A stretch of 27,715 nucleotides of DNA, from contig CAYXIJ010000026.1 of the NCBI GenBank assembly GCA_964465375.1, forward strand, positions 1 to 27,715, in the 5' to 3' direction. Positions 15,520 to 23,809 of this stretch are shown here, piece after piece (position 1 is the first letter of the stretch; each line of letters begins with the position of its first letter). The translations under genes were made by a program, and so were the position numbers. Under the pieces are notes generated by a model. The model did no database searches. It was not told the origin of the DNA and saw only the letters and a program-made list of their open reading frames with translations. Origin of the DNA: CAJWKT01 sp964465375 (GTDB lineage Bacteria; Pseudomonadota; Gammaproteobacteria; Steroidobacterales; Rariloculaceae).

Positions 15520-16779
15520 ATGATAATAATTAGACAAACACTTATAGCGGGACTGGTTTTATTTTCCTCTGTCATGGCAACGACTGCTCAGGACCGAGGG
15601 GCAGTAGATTTACCGGACGGCTCTGGAAAAGAGCTAATACAGAGTGCTTGCGGCGTAGCGTGCCACCAAACTGACCTGATTACTGGGGCCACTGGATATA
15701 CCAACGAACGCTGGAAGCACCTTATAGGCAAAATGATTAGCCTACCGGAACCGGTTAGTTCTACCATTGCTCATTATCTGGCTACAAACTTTCCGCAAAA
15801 CGATGAACGAAAACCTACTTTAATTTCCGGGGATACTGAAGTGGTCTTCCAGGAATGGACTGTCCCTACGCTCGGCCAAAGGCCACGAGATCCACTCCAA
15901 ACACCGGATGGAATGATTTGGTGGGCAGGTATGTTTGGCAGTCTTATTGGTCAGCTCAATCCGACCACGGGAGAAATGCGGGAGTTCAAGCTTGATCCTG
16001 CAGCACGACCGCATAGCATTGCTTCAGATCAGGCTGGCAATATCTGGTACACGGGGAACGGAAATGGAACTGTTGGGATGCTTGACCCGGAGACAGGTGA
16101 TATTACTGTTTATCCCATGCCAAACCCAGCAGCGAAGGACCCCCATACCCCTGTTTTTACAAGAAACGGTGACCTATGGTTCACGGTCCAGAATTCCAAT
16201 ATTCTCGGCCGCCTTGTTCCAGATACGGGTGATATCAGACTGAAATCAATGCCCACTGAGCGTGCGCGACCGTACGGAATCAAGATAGATTCCAAGGGAA
16301 TGATCTGGGTCGCCTACCGGGGTGCCAACAAGATTGCGATGGTAGACCCGGACTCCTGGGAAATTACTGAATTCGTAACACCTGACCCAGACCCAGCCAT
16401 GCCCAGATCTGCCCACATTGGCCGCATTGCGCTCACAAGCGACGATATGGTTTGGTATGTAGATTCTGGGCGCGGATATATTGGTCGCCTGAACCCAACA
16501 ACCAATGAATTTAAAGAATGGCCATCTCCAAGTGGCCCGAACTCTCATCCCTATGCCATTGAAGTAATTAATGATATTGTTTGGTATAACGAATCTGGCC
16601 AGAGACCAGACGCATTAGTCAGATTCGATCCCAAAACAGAAAAATTCCAGAGTTGGGCAATACCTTCTGGTGTTGGAATTATCCGCCACATGAGGGTTAC
16701 TCCGGACGGGAACCTCGTTATCCACCAAAGCAGCACAAATACCGTAGGACTCGTAACTATCCCGAGCACCAAAACCTAA
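15520..16779 (+). CDS. Streptogramin-lyase-like beta-propeller with N-terminal cytochrome-like segment
   Basis: A 419-residue exported protein (signal peptide 1-23, ending ATTAQ). Residues 30-95 resemble a small cytochrome c domain: GSGKELIQSAC, then YTNERWKHLIGKMISLP and a helix ending in HYLATNFP. The haem motif reads C44-G-V-A-C48-H49, so three residues separate the cysteines instead of two. Residues 105-419 form a propeller of the Vgb (virginiamycin B lyase) family, with repeated units such as DGMIWWAGMFGSLIGQLNPTTGEMREF and EIND-type WYNESG. H343 and E358 (SHPYAI...WYNESG) fall where Vgb has its catalytic His and Glu. Fusions of this kind occur in environmental bacteria and are unlikely to degrade antibiotics; a periplasmic redox or lyase role is possible. 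It converges on the symporter gene. Confidence 0.82.
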   Translation: MIIIRQTLIAGLVLFSSVMATTAQDRGAVDLPDGSGKELIQSACGVACHQTDLITGATGYTNERWKHLIGKMISLPEPVSSTIAHYLATNFPQNDERKPTLISGDTEVVFQEWTVPTLGQRPRDPLQTPDGMIWWAGMFGSLIGQLNPTTGEMREFKLDPAARPHSIASDQAGNIWYTGNGNGTVGMLDPETGDITVYPMPNPAAKDPHTPVFTRNGDLWFTVQNSNILGRLVPDTGDIRLKSMPTERARPYGIKIDSKGMIWVAYRGANKIAMVDPDSWEITEFVTPDPDPAMPRSAHIGRIALTSDDMVWYVDSGRGYIGRLNPTTNEFKEWPSPSGPNSHPYAIEVINDIVWYNESGQRPDALVRFDPKTEKFQSWAIPSGVGIIRHMRVTPDGNLVIHQSSTNTVGLVTIPSTKT

Positions 16780-16835
16780 ATAGGCTACCTAAATGTGATG
16801 TGCAGGCTGATTGACCTACCAAGACATCAACTTGC

Positions 16836-18332
16836 TTACTTGACCCAAGAAAACTTGGCTCTCTGCTGGGACAATGATCCTATGATCACGATAGTGGCGT
16901 TAACTGCAAGGCCGACAAGGCCTGGATGCATCCCCCAGACTTTCCCAGAAACAACAAAACTGAATGGACCAAACGCAAGGCACAAAGAAACCATCAAGCC
17001 AACTATAAGTCCAATGAAGACTGGCTCTTTTTTCAAGAAAGACATGTGTACGCTAAGCATAAAGGCAGGAACCAACTGAACCAGAAGATCCATCTTTCGA
17101 TCCATCAGGCTAATTAGTGAAGCGTGATTTTTGAGCAGAATGGCAATCACAATTAAGGCCGATACTAGTATCCAGGAACAAAACTTCCCAATTTTAGTAA
17201 GCTCTGAATCGCTCGCTTCTGGCTGAATATAGGTGCTATAAATATCTTTGGTAAACATCGAGGATATTGACATCATTGCTGAATCTGCTGTCGACATTAA
17301 GGCTGCAAGTACAGCGCTAAATATCACGACTACTACAGCGTAACCAAGTAATGATCCCTCCTGTATGACCCGTAGGAGACGGGAAAGCACCTGATCAGTT
17401 TCAGCCCCCTCGAGACCGGGAATATAAGCCAAGGCATAAATGCCCGCTATAACGGCAATCAAAGCCGTTACAAATGGCATGAATGCCATGGCTGCTAAGC
17501 TTTTATTTAAAATAGACCCTGATCTAGCGGCATAGGCCCGCTGAATCGCTTGTGGATACAAAGCCCCACCCATACCGAATACCAGTATGTAACTAAACCA
17601 CTCCCGCATGATCCCTGGCGAAGGGCGTTCAACCTTAAAAGCGTCCGTTGAAGCAGCAATTTTTTCTGTTGCAGCTACCAGTGATCCGAACTGATTCCAT
17701 AGCAACACTAATAACACCAGAAATCCAATCATCAAGACGCAACCCTGAATTGCGTCGGTCCAAGCAATAGCACGCATCCCTCCAAGCGTGCCGTATATCA
17801 ACATGATAAGAGCCAAACCCAAGACCCCTGCATTGTAGGCGGTATCACCAAGCGGTCCGGCTAAACCCTGAAGGGCTCGCCCCATAGCCATTAGCTGCGC
17901 CAAAAGATAATTGCTTAACGCAACAATCATAACGACAGATGTAAGTAGGGAAATTCCTTTTGAGGCGAACCGATCCTTTAGGAAATCAGCAGGTGTTACG
18001 TACCCTCTTTTGCTAGCTAACAAATGAATCTGAGGGGCATAAGCAAGATAAAACACAATAATCGCAACCATGTAGTGTACGCATACAAGCCAAGCAAAAC
18101 CGAGTCGATAGGTAGCGCCGCTATTTCCGAAAACAGAGTTTCCGCTGTACTGGGTTGCGTAGAGGGTAAGAAGCAGGACAAAAAAACCGAAACCGCGTCC
18201 TGCTAAATAAAAATCTTGTAGCGTATCTTCTTTTCGGGAGTTAAAGCCCAGCCAACCAAGTAGTAACAGGGAGCACAGATAAACTGAAATAAAAAACCAT
18301 GCGCCAACACCAAAAGGCAAAAGCTCGGTCAT
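16836..18332 (-). CDS. Sodium:solute symporter (SSS family)
   Basis: A 498-residue inner-membrane Na+-coupled importer with about 13 transmembrane segments. Family marks: FYLAGRGFGFFVLLLTLYATQYSGNSVFGN in the first two segments, YVTPADFLKDRF, GMRAIAWTDAIQG (the SSS signature after segment 5), and AALMSTADSAMMSISS, the Ser-rich Na+ site of segment 8. The pantothenate/monocarboxylate/proline branch is plausible but the substrate is not readable. The ATG overlaps the stop of a small membrane-protein gene by four bases (ATGA), as in other two-gene symporter units. An acyl-CoA synthetase gene precedes this pair, which suggests import and then CoA activation of a carboxylic acid (inference). Confidence 0.9.
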   Translation of the reverse strand: MTELLPFGVGAWFFISVYLCSLLLLGWLGFNSRKEDTLQDFYLAGRGFGFFVLLLTLYATQYSGNSVFGNSGATYRLGFAWLVCVHYMVAIIVFYLAYAPQIHLLASKRGYVTPADFLKDRFASKGISLLTSVVMIVALSNYLLAQLMAMGRALQGLAGPLGDTAYNAGVLGLALIMLIYGTLGGMRAIAWTDAIQGCVLMIGFLVLLVLLWNQFGSLVAATEKIAASTDAFKVERPSPGIMREWFSYILVFGMGGALYPQAIQRAYAARSGSILNKSLAAMAFMPFVTALIAVIAGIYALAYIPGLEGAETDQVLSRLLRVIQEGSLLGYAVVVVIFSAVLAALMSTADSAMMSISSMFTKDIYSTYIQPEASDSELTKIGKFCSWILVSALIVIAILLKNHASLISLMDRKMDLLVQLVPAFMLSVHMSFLKKEPVFIGLIVGLMVSLCLAFGPFSFVVSGKVWGMHPGLVGLAVNATIVIIGSLSQQRAKFSWVK

Positions 18333-18556
18333 GGATCTAACTCATCTTGTGGCTGACTCAGATATACCCATGCAGTAAAAACCGAAGCCAAAAAAGAAAC
18401 ACCCGTACTCACCAGTGCCCATAATGGAAAACCCAGTACATATCTTGTGTCCACCTCTGGCCAATACCAAGGTATAACGGCTGCTAAAAAAATAATATAT
18501 ACCCCGGCTATCCAAAAACGGGACTTAGATGTCAGTTTTTTGTTTTGATTATTCAT
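18329..18556 (-). CDS. Small membrane protein paired with the symporter (DUF3311/YhdT-like)
   Basis: A 75-residue protein with two hydrophobic segments, about 15-35 (AGVYIIFLAAVIPWYWP) and 43-65 (FPLWALVSTGVSFLASVFTA), and an acidic tail. It resembles the small proteins encoded just upstream of SSS transporters, such as YhdT before PanF; the family name is a tentative match by size, topology and position. The ATG at 18556 is preferred over a TTG four codons upstream. No clear ribosome binding site is seen. It overlaps the symporter start by four bases, so its translation is coupled to the transporter, perhaps as a folding or activity partner. Confidence 0.7.
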   Translation of the reverse strand: MNNQNKKLTSKSRFWIAGVYIIFLAAVIPWYWPEVDTRYVLGFPLWALVSTGVSFLASVFTAWVYLSQPQDELDP

Positions 18557-18610
18557 GTTGCACAACAAGCAAATTTTTTTGCTATGAACTCATGAAAAAA
18601 CTTTTGGTGC

Positions 18611-20245
18611 TTAGCCCTTCAATTCTTCAGCTCGAGCTCGAAGTACGTATTTTTGAATTTTTCCGGTAGAAGTTTTAGGTAGACCTGTAAACACGACCGT
18701 CTTTGGGCATTTAAAGTGGGCGAGGTTCTCCCGGCAGAATTCGATCAGCTCACGGTCGGTTGCAGAACTGCCCGACTTAAGGGTCACAAAGGCACAAGGT
18801 GTCTCCCCCCACTTTTCATCCGGCCGTGCTACTACCGCTGCCTCCAGTACTGCGGGGTGCCGGTAAAGCACTCCCTCTAGTTCGATCGATGAAATATTCT
18901 CCCCTCCAGAGATAATAATATCCTTTGAGCGATCCCGAATCTCTATATAGCCATCTGGATGAGTAACCCCTAAGTCCCCAGTGTGGAAAACACCTCCCTG
19001 AAAGGCTTTTTCTGTCGCTTCGGGATTCTTGAGGTACCCCTTCATGACAACGTTACCCCGAAACATAAGCTCTCCCATAGTCGCGCCATCATGAGGAACT
19101 GGTTCTAAAGTCTCCGAGTCCGCCACGAAAAAATCTTCCTGAACCTGATACTTAACACCTTGCCTGGCCTTGAGGTTGGCGCGCTTTTCCGGAGAATGAT
19201 CGTTCCACTGCGGGTGCCAATCACATATAGAGATCGGACCATAAACCTCAGTCAAACCGTAGGTATGGGAGACCTCGAATCCAAGCTTATCCATCCCCTG
19301 AAGAACAGCTGCTGGCGGTGCAGCCCCCGCCGTCATCATTTGTATTCTCCGGGATGAAGAAAACACCTCGGCTTCAGGCGAATTCAATAGCATGTTCATG
19401 ACAATTGGGGCCCCACAGAGGTGAGTAACCCCATAGTCCTCAATCGCACGAAAGATCTGTTTCGGCTCAACTGACCTCAAACAAACATGCGTTCCTGCCA
19501 TCGCGGTAACTGACCAGGGAAAGCACCACCCATTGCAATGAAACATCGGCAGGGTCCAGAGATAAACCGGTCGGTGGGGTATTGCCCACGCAAGAATATT
19601 GCCTATAGCGTTCATATAGGCCCCACGATGATGATAAACCACCCCCTTTGGGTTTCCCGTAGTCCCAGAGGTGTAATTAAGGGAAATTGCATTCCATTCA
19701 TCGGTAGGCAGTTCCCAGGGAAACCCGGGGTCCGCCTCACTTAATATCTGCTCATAGGTTACCTCTCCCAGTAGATCGCCCGACTTCGAAAGGGGATCAT
19801 CGATATCTACAATTAATGGCTTGCTATCAAGCTCCGAAAGAGCCTGAGATACCACCGATGAAAATTCCCGGTCGGTAATCAACACCTTTGCCTCGGCATG
19901 AGAGAGAATGAATGCAATAGTTTTGGCATCCAAGCGAATGTTCAACGCATTGAGTACTGCCCCGCAAAGTGGCACACCAAAATGAGCCTCCAGAAGTGCC
20001 GGAACATTGGGTGCCATAACGGCCACGGTATCCCCACACTGAACCCCCCGATCTTTTAAGGCACTCGCTAATCTACGGCACCTTTCGTAGGTCTCCCCCC
20101 AAGTCCAGCGCTCTTCCCCATGGATTACTGCTACATGATCAGGAAATACCTCCGCCGTTCTTCTGGCCAGACTAAGGGGAGAGAGCGGCACATGATTAGC
20201 TCTTTTTTTATCTAACTGTTTTTTATATTTTTGTAAATCGGTCAT
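18611..20245 (-). CDS. AMP-binding acyl-CoA synthetase, DmdB/medium-chain type
   Basis: A 544-residue adenylate-forming ligase that converts a carboxylic acid, ATP and CoA to acyl-CoA. The P-loop YTSGTTGNPKG is at 191-201, the substrate region LPMFHCNGWCFPW at 232-244, TYGLTEVYGP at 328-337, HTGDLG at 421-426, and the catalytic Lys is K529 in PKTSTGKIQKY. The length and the HCNGW segment match the branch holding 3-methylmercaptopropionate-CoA ligase (DmdB) and related medium-chain or aromatic acid ligases; the real substrate cannot be decided. The order is DUF6152-like gene, this ligase, then the symporter pair, all on one strand with gaps under 70 bases, so one operon is likely. The start at 20245 gives a normal N-terminus, but its ribosome binding site is weak. 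Confidence 0.9.
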   Translation of the reverse strand: MTDLQKYKKQLDKKRANHVPLSPLSLARRTAEVFPDHVAVIHGEERWTWGETYERCRRLASALKDRGVQCGDTVAVMAPNVPALLEAHFGVPLCGAVLNALNIRLDAKTIAFILSHAEAKVLITDREFSSVVSQALSELDSKPLIVDIDDPLSKSGDLLGEVTYEQILSEADPGFPWELPTDEWNAISLNYTSGTTGNPKGVVYHHRGAYMNAIGNILAWAIPHRPVYLWTLPMFHCNGWCFPWSVTAMAGTHVCLRSVEPKQIFRAIEDYGVTHLCGAPIVMNMLLNSPEAEVFSSSRRIQMMTAGAAPPAAVLQGMDKLGFEVSHTYGLTEVYGPISICDWHPQWNDHSPEKRANLKARQGVKYQVQEDFFVADSETLEPVPHDGATMGELMFRGNVVMKGYLKNPEATEKAFQGGVFHTGDLGVTHPDGYIEIRDRSKDIIISGGENISSIELEGVLYRHPAVLEAAVVARPDEKWGETPCAFVTLKSGSSATDRELIEFCRENLAHFKCPKTVVFTGLPKTSTGKIQKYVLRARAEELKG

Positions 20246-20308
20246 GGAATCTGGTCAGCTTTTTCGGCATGCCAATCTACCTAATCTTTTTTATCAGTTA
20301 GGAGCCCC

Positions 20309-21334
20309 TTATACGCACTCATAGGGTTCAACCGTAATTTCTGGATACCAAACCCAAAACTTACTCAGAACAACTGGCTCCGTAAAGGTTTCGGGGTCCG
20401 TTACGGTCAAGGTGTAGTCCAACCGAGCGCCATTGTTATTCAGTGTAAACCTCTCAACAATTTCAGGATTCTCACTCAAGGGGATCCCGACAACATCAAA
20501 GTGACCCCAATTAGCATGCCTAGTGGTAACAATTAATGAACCTTCTTCCCAGCGACCTGTGGAGTAGCCTAACTTACTCCCTGGCTGACCATCAGCCGTG
20601 GCATCAGGTGCCATATGGATAGTCCGAAAGGTATCAAATTCCTCCAAATGAAGAATGATATTTTGACCTTGGAGAAAAAATCTCATGGGGTACGGCTGCT
20701 CCATAATGGTAGGCATTCCCTTAGATATGCAGTTCAAGATTGGACTATCCGCAACGGGATCAAAAACCTCCACTGCACTGCGGGCAGCTGCAGTTAACGG
20801 ATAAAGACCGAAGTCGAAGCTTGGGTTAACGTCTTCCGGAAAAAGTAATCCCTGACCCAAGGGGCTGCTCCATACACGAAAAATTCCCAACTGCAAAGCG
20901 GACCCATCGCCATCACCGGAAGGTCCGTCTCCACCAAGAGTGCTATCTAACCAGCGAGGTTGCCCGCGACCCTCCGTAACTACCTCCTCGCCGTTCGCTA
21001 ACAAAATATTCTCAACGTAAATCCTTTTTGAGTCCGAGCGTGCAGGATTCCCAGCTACACGGATAACATCTCCCAGATGCAATAATTGGCCTTCAAGACC
21101 ACGGCGGCGAAAATTCGTCAAGGATGTTGCCTCAATATCCCAAATTTCTGTCTCACCTCCTTCACCTTCCACTGAAAGCTCAAATCGTACATGCGGATTT
21201 CTCCAGACGAGACTTGTAATTTCTCCTTCGGTTTCGACAACTTCGGCAGTGTCAAAAATAACGGCTACACTATGGTGAGCTAAAACCGATAAAGGGGAAA
21301 CTAGGAATATAAAATAAAATACTAACTTCATCAT
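20309..21334 (-). CDS. DUF6152-like exported protein (third paralogue)
   Basis: A 341-residue exported protein, the closest relative in the window of the protein at 9280. The signal peptide MMKLVFYFIFLVSPLSVLA ends exactly before His20-His21, so the mature protein would begin with His-His. WRNPH is at 44-48, LGDVIRVAGNPARS follows, Cys202 lies in NCISKGMP, then a TFRTIHM segment, GYSTGRW, WGHFDVVGIP, and Cys340 as the second-last residue. A Gly/Asp-rich linker (LGGDGPSGDGDGS) separates the two halves. A GAGAGAAG purine run precedes the ATG at 21334 (a second ATG follows directly). It lies between the ZnuD-like receptor gene and the acyl-CoA synthetase gene. Function unknown; a periplasmic accessory or metal-binding role is inferred. 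Confidence 0.85.
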   Translation of the reverse strand: MMKLVFYFIFLVSPLSVLAHHSVAVIFDTAEVVETEGEITSLVWRNPHVRFELSVEGEGGETEIWDIEATSLTNFRRRGLEGQLLHLGDVIRVAGNPARSDSKRIYVENILLANGEEVVTEGRGQPRWLDSTLGGDGPSGDGDGSALQLGIFRVWSSPLGQGLLFPEDVNPSFDFGLYPLTAAARSAVEVFDPVADSPILNCISKGMPTIMEQPYPMRFFLQGQNIILHLEEFDTFRTIHMAPDATADGQPGSKLGYSTGRWEEGSLIVTTRHANWGHFDVVGIPLSENPEIVERFTLNNNGARLDYTLTVTDPETFTEPVVLSKFWVWYPEITVEPYECV

Positions 21335-21402
21335 AACTTCTCTCTTTATACTTAAATTTACCTTTGCTCTGAAAATTCAACTAACAATCAGTTGCTACGG
21401 AA

Positions 21403-21432
21403 ATTATAAAATCAAATGATACCTGAGTATCA
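21403..21432 (-). promoter_or_regulatory. Candidate promoter and palindromic operator before the third DUF6152 gene
   Basis: TATAAT on the minus strand (21408-21403) has a TTGATA box 19 bases upstream. Overlapping that -35 region is a perfect dyad (21417-21432) with arms TGATAC and GTATCA around CTGA, the form of a regulator site. It starts four bases past the stop of the receptor gene. A leader of about 60 bases would follow. Confidence 0.4.
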
Positions 21433-21435
21433 ACC

Positions 21436-23484
21436 TCAAAAACTGTACTGGACTGTCAAATTAATATTCCTTCCCGGCTCAGGCAATCTATCCTTCAAAT
21501 AAGAAGTATGGCTTCTGATCTCCTCATCACCTAGGTTTCTAGCTAATAAGGAAAATGTAAATCCCTCTAGGTGGCTAGGCATCCAGCTGACCTCAAGGTC
21601 AATCTGGCTATAGGCTTCAGTAGGCAGCTCATTGATCCCAACATCATCCTGCTTGCTGCCGTGCCTGAACCGACAGAGCCACATCCAGCTCTCCGAAACA
21701 CCTTCCAGCGAATATTGGTAGGTTGATGGAGGAATTCTCGGGATACTTTTACCGGAATCTAATTCAGCACTAATATGAGAAAAGCTGAATTGATGATTAA
21801 TATCAAATATTCCTATTTGGCCGCCGAAATATTCCAATTCGACCTCCAAGCCTTTGATGGTTGCATCCTGTTGTTTGTATTGAATTGCTGGGAAGCCTTC
21901 TTTTTTTTCTCCCGTAAAATCCCCATAAACGAAATCATTGAATTGGTTTAAGTACATTGAATAGTGAAGATGCCAATTTTCACTGCCATACCTGAAATAT
22001 AGCTCTGATGCAGTTGCAGTCTCCCGGTCTAATAAAGCCCCGGTGCTGTTGGCGCTACCCACCTCATAAACTTGCGGTCCAATATGCGGTCCATTTGCAT
22101 AAAGCTCTGCCGCTGAGGGAGTTCTCTCATTCCGCGCCATTGACAATCCAAATAAAGCTCCGTCTATGGGCTTATAACCACCGCCTATTGAAAGACTTGA
22201 GGCTGTATCGCCATAGGATGCCAGATTTCCTTCAGGATCGAGAGATACTCTGTCTATTCTTGCGGCCCCCTCTAACAACACCTGATTGTTTTCATAATTT
22301 TGCACAACAAAAAAAGCTGTTTTATTGGTTTTGGTACTTGGCAAATATTTTTCTGCACCCTGGATAGAAAAATCCTCGTCATAATGAGAAAATCCGAACA
22401 AACCAACGTGATCACCCACGAGTGAATACGTCAATTCAGCCCTTAAACTGAAGCTAGCGTTCTCAAATTCAGTGCCTACCTTTTTATCCTCTAATTCTTT
22501 ATGATGATAATCAGTAAAAGCACTTGAAAATAGAAAATTTTCAAAATTTCCACTAAGATTTTTATTAACCTCAAGGCCGACTCGGTTCCTTTTCATGTCT
22601 AGCTGAACAGCTTCCGTGCCTTCATGCTCTTCCTCATGTTCCTCATGCTTTTCTTTGTGGTGCTCGTGCGCGGGAACACCAAACAAAGACTTATTTGTAT
22701 TGAAAAAGAAAGTTGTTTTCAGTCCACCCCCAAGAAATGTTGAATGAAGGTTAAGTCCCCTTTCGTCTACATCAGTCCCTTTAGCTTTACCAAAAACACG
22801 AGCATGCTCTTCGTGCCCCTCTTCTTCAGCTTCCTCTTCTTCCTCAGCCTCATGAAAAGCGTCGCTTTCTTCAAAACCCGGAATTTTGTAATCCCCAGCC
22901 TTTCGGCTGTGCCCAGATAACCCGAAGAACCAATCACCGCTGCGGCGTAAGGTATGAAAATGAAATGCATCCTCCTTCGCGACGGAACTATATCCATAAA
23001 GTAGATCACCGCCACTTTCAGATTCTGAAGTAAGCAACTTATGCTCAGATAACATATTTACCACACCACTGGTGGCATAAGGACCAAAACGCAGAGTGGA
23101 GGGCCCCTTAAGAACCTCCAGCTTTGAAATTGCTAGGGCATTCTGAGCATGCGGGTGATCCGGGCCAGTAGCCGCAACATCACCACCGCCTAGATCATTT
23201 TCCAAAACCTGGATGCGATAATCCCCTAATCCTCTAATGACGGGACGGCCCACTGCTCTACCAAAACTCGCCGATGAAACGCCAGGAAGATTTTCCAATA
23301 TCTGCCCAATGTTGGAATTAATATTTCTATCTAACCCTTCATGCTCAACGATATCAGTACTCGATATAATTTCATCGATGGACTTTCCGCCTACCGTACT
23401 GACAATAACTTCCTCTGTAACATTCCCTTGTGCCAAAACCGCGCCAGAAACCATTACAAATAACAATATGATTAAAATGTTCAT
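21436..23484 (-). CDS. TonB-dependent outer-membrane receptor, ZnuD-like, with His/Glu-rich loops
   Basis: A 682-residue outer-membrane receptor. A signal peptide (ending VLAQ) is followed by a plug domain with QILENLPGVSS, RPVIRGLGDYRIQVLEN, GPDHPHAQNALAISKLEVLKGPSTLRFG and VVNML. The 22-strand barrel ends with the aromatic C-terminus LTVQYSF. Two long surface-loop regions are extremely rich in His and Glu, near residues 204-228 (AEEEEEAEEEGHEEH) and 271-289 (AHEHHKEKHEEHEEEHEG), as in zinc receptors such as ZnuD. Predicted role: uptake of Zn2+ or another transition metal, energised by TonB. The ATG at 23484 is chosen because AAGAGG lies about 11 bases upstream and the signal peptide starts there; an in-frame GTG at 23496 is too close to that site. 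A small His/Cys exported protein gene precedes it by 39 bases. Confidence 0.9.
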   Translation of the reverse strand: MNILIILLFVMVSGAVLAQGNVTEEVIVSTVGGKSIDEIISSTDIVEHEGLDRNINSNIGQILENLPGVSSASFGRAVGRPVIRGLGDYRIQVLENDLGGGDVAATGPDHPHAQNALAISKLEVLKGPSTLRFGPYATSGVVNMLSEHKLLTSESESGGDLLYGYSSVAKEDAFHFHTLRRSGDWFFGLSGHSRKAGDYKIPGFEESDAFHEAEEEEEAEEEGHEEHARVFGKAKGTDVDERGLNLHSTFLGGGLKTTFFFNTNKSLFGVPAHEHHKEKHEEHEEEHEGTEAVQLDMKRNRVGLEVNKNLSGNFENFLFSSAFTDYHHKELEDKKVGTEFENASFSLRAELTYSLVGDHVGLFGFSHYDEDFSIQGAEKYLPSTKTNKTAFFVVQNYENNQVLLEGAARIDRVSLDPEGNLASYGDTASSLSIGGGYKPIDGALFGLSMARNERTPSAAELYANGPHIGPQVYEVGSANSTGALLDRETATASELYFRYGSENWHLHYSMYLNQFNDFVYGDFTGEKKEGFPAIQYKQQDATIKGLEVELEYFGGQIGIFDINHQFSFSHISAELDSGKSIPRIPPSTYQYSLEGVSESWMWLCRFRHGSKQDDVGINELPTEAYSQIDLEVSWMPSHLEGFTFSLLARNLGDEEIRSHTSYLKDRLPEPGRNINLTVQYSF

Positions 23485-23523
23485 AACAGATAACACCTCT
23501 TAAAAAATAACAAAAATGTTTTT

Positions 23524-23802
23524 TTAAAGGTGTCCTGGGGGAGATCTATTTCGGGGAAATCTTAGGTCAGCGTTGACTCTCATTTGGTGGAGCCACAAAA
23601 ATTCGTCGGTCAATCGAACTAGAGAAAAGAGGCGTAACTCAGGCATATCCATGAAGTCGGATGAATATACCTGGCAGGTCAAGCATTCTGAATCTAATAA
23701 AAGATTATGAGATTCTGAATCTAAAAGCTCATGAGCTAAGCCGGCTATGCTAACCACAAGCGCCAAACACAGAGGAGCCCACCTTGTCTGAACTGACTTC
23801 AT
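23524..23802 (-). CDS. Small exported protein with His and CxxC residues, upstream of the receptor
   Basis: A 92-residue protein. The N-terminus (residues 1-23, APLCLALVVSIAGLA) is a signal peptide. The mature part holds His24, His32 and the pair Cys40-x-x-Cys43 (SECLTCQVY), then a Leu-rich helix and a basic, Pro-containing tail. Short periplasmic proteins with Cys/His clusters are often encoded next to zinc or copper receptors, and the DUF2946-like layout is similar, but I cannot assign a family firmly. It is the first gene of the unit with the ZnuD-like receptor. The -10 box lies seven bases from the ATG, so the transcript may be leaderless. Confidence 0.65.
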   Translation of the reverse strand: MKSVQTRWAPLCLALVVSIAGLAHELLDSESHNLLLDSECLTCQVYSSDFMDMPELRLFSLVRLTDEFLWLHQMRVNADLRFPRNRSPPGHL

Positions 23803-23809
23803 CTTACTA

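Noticed and set aside
22008..22367. Long open frame on the plus strand inside the receptor gene
   Set aside because: It is antisense to a well-supported TonB-dependent receptor, has no binding site and gives a sequence of no recognisable kind.
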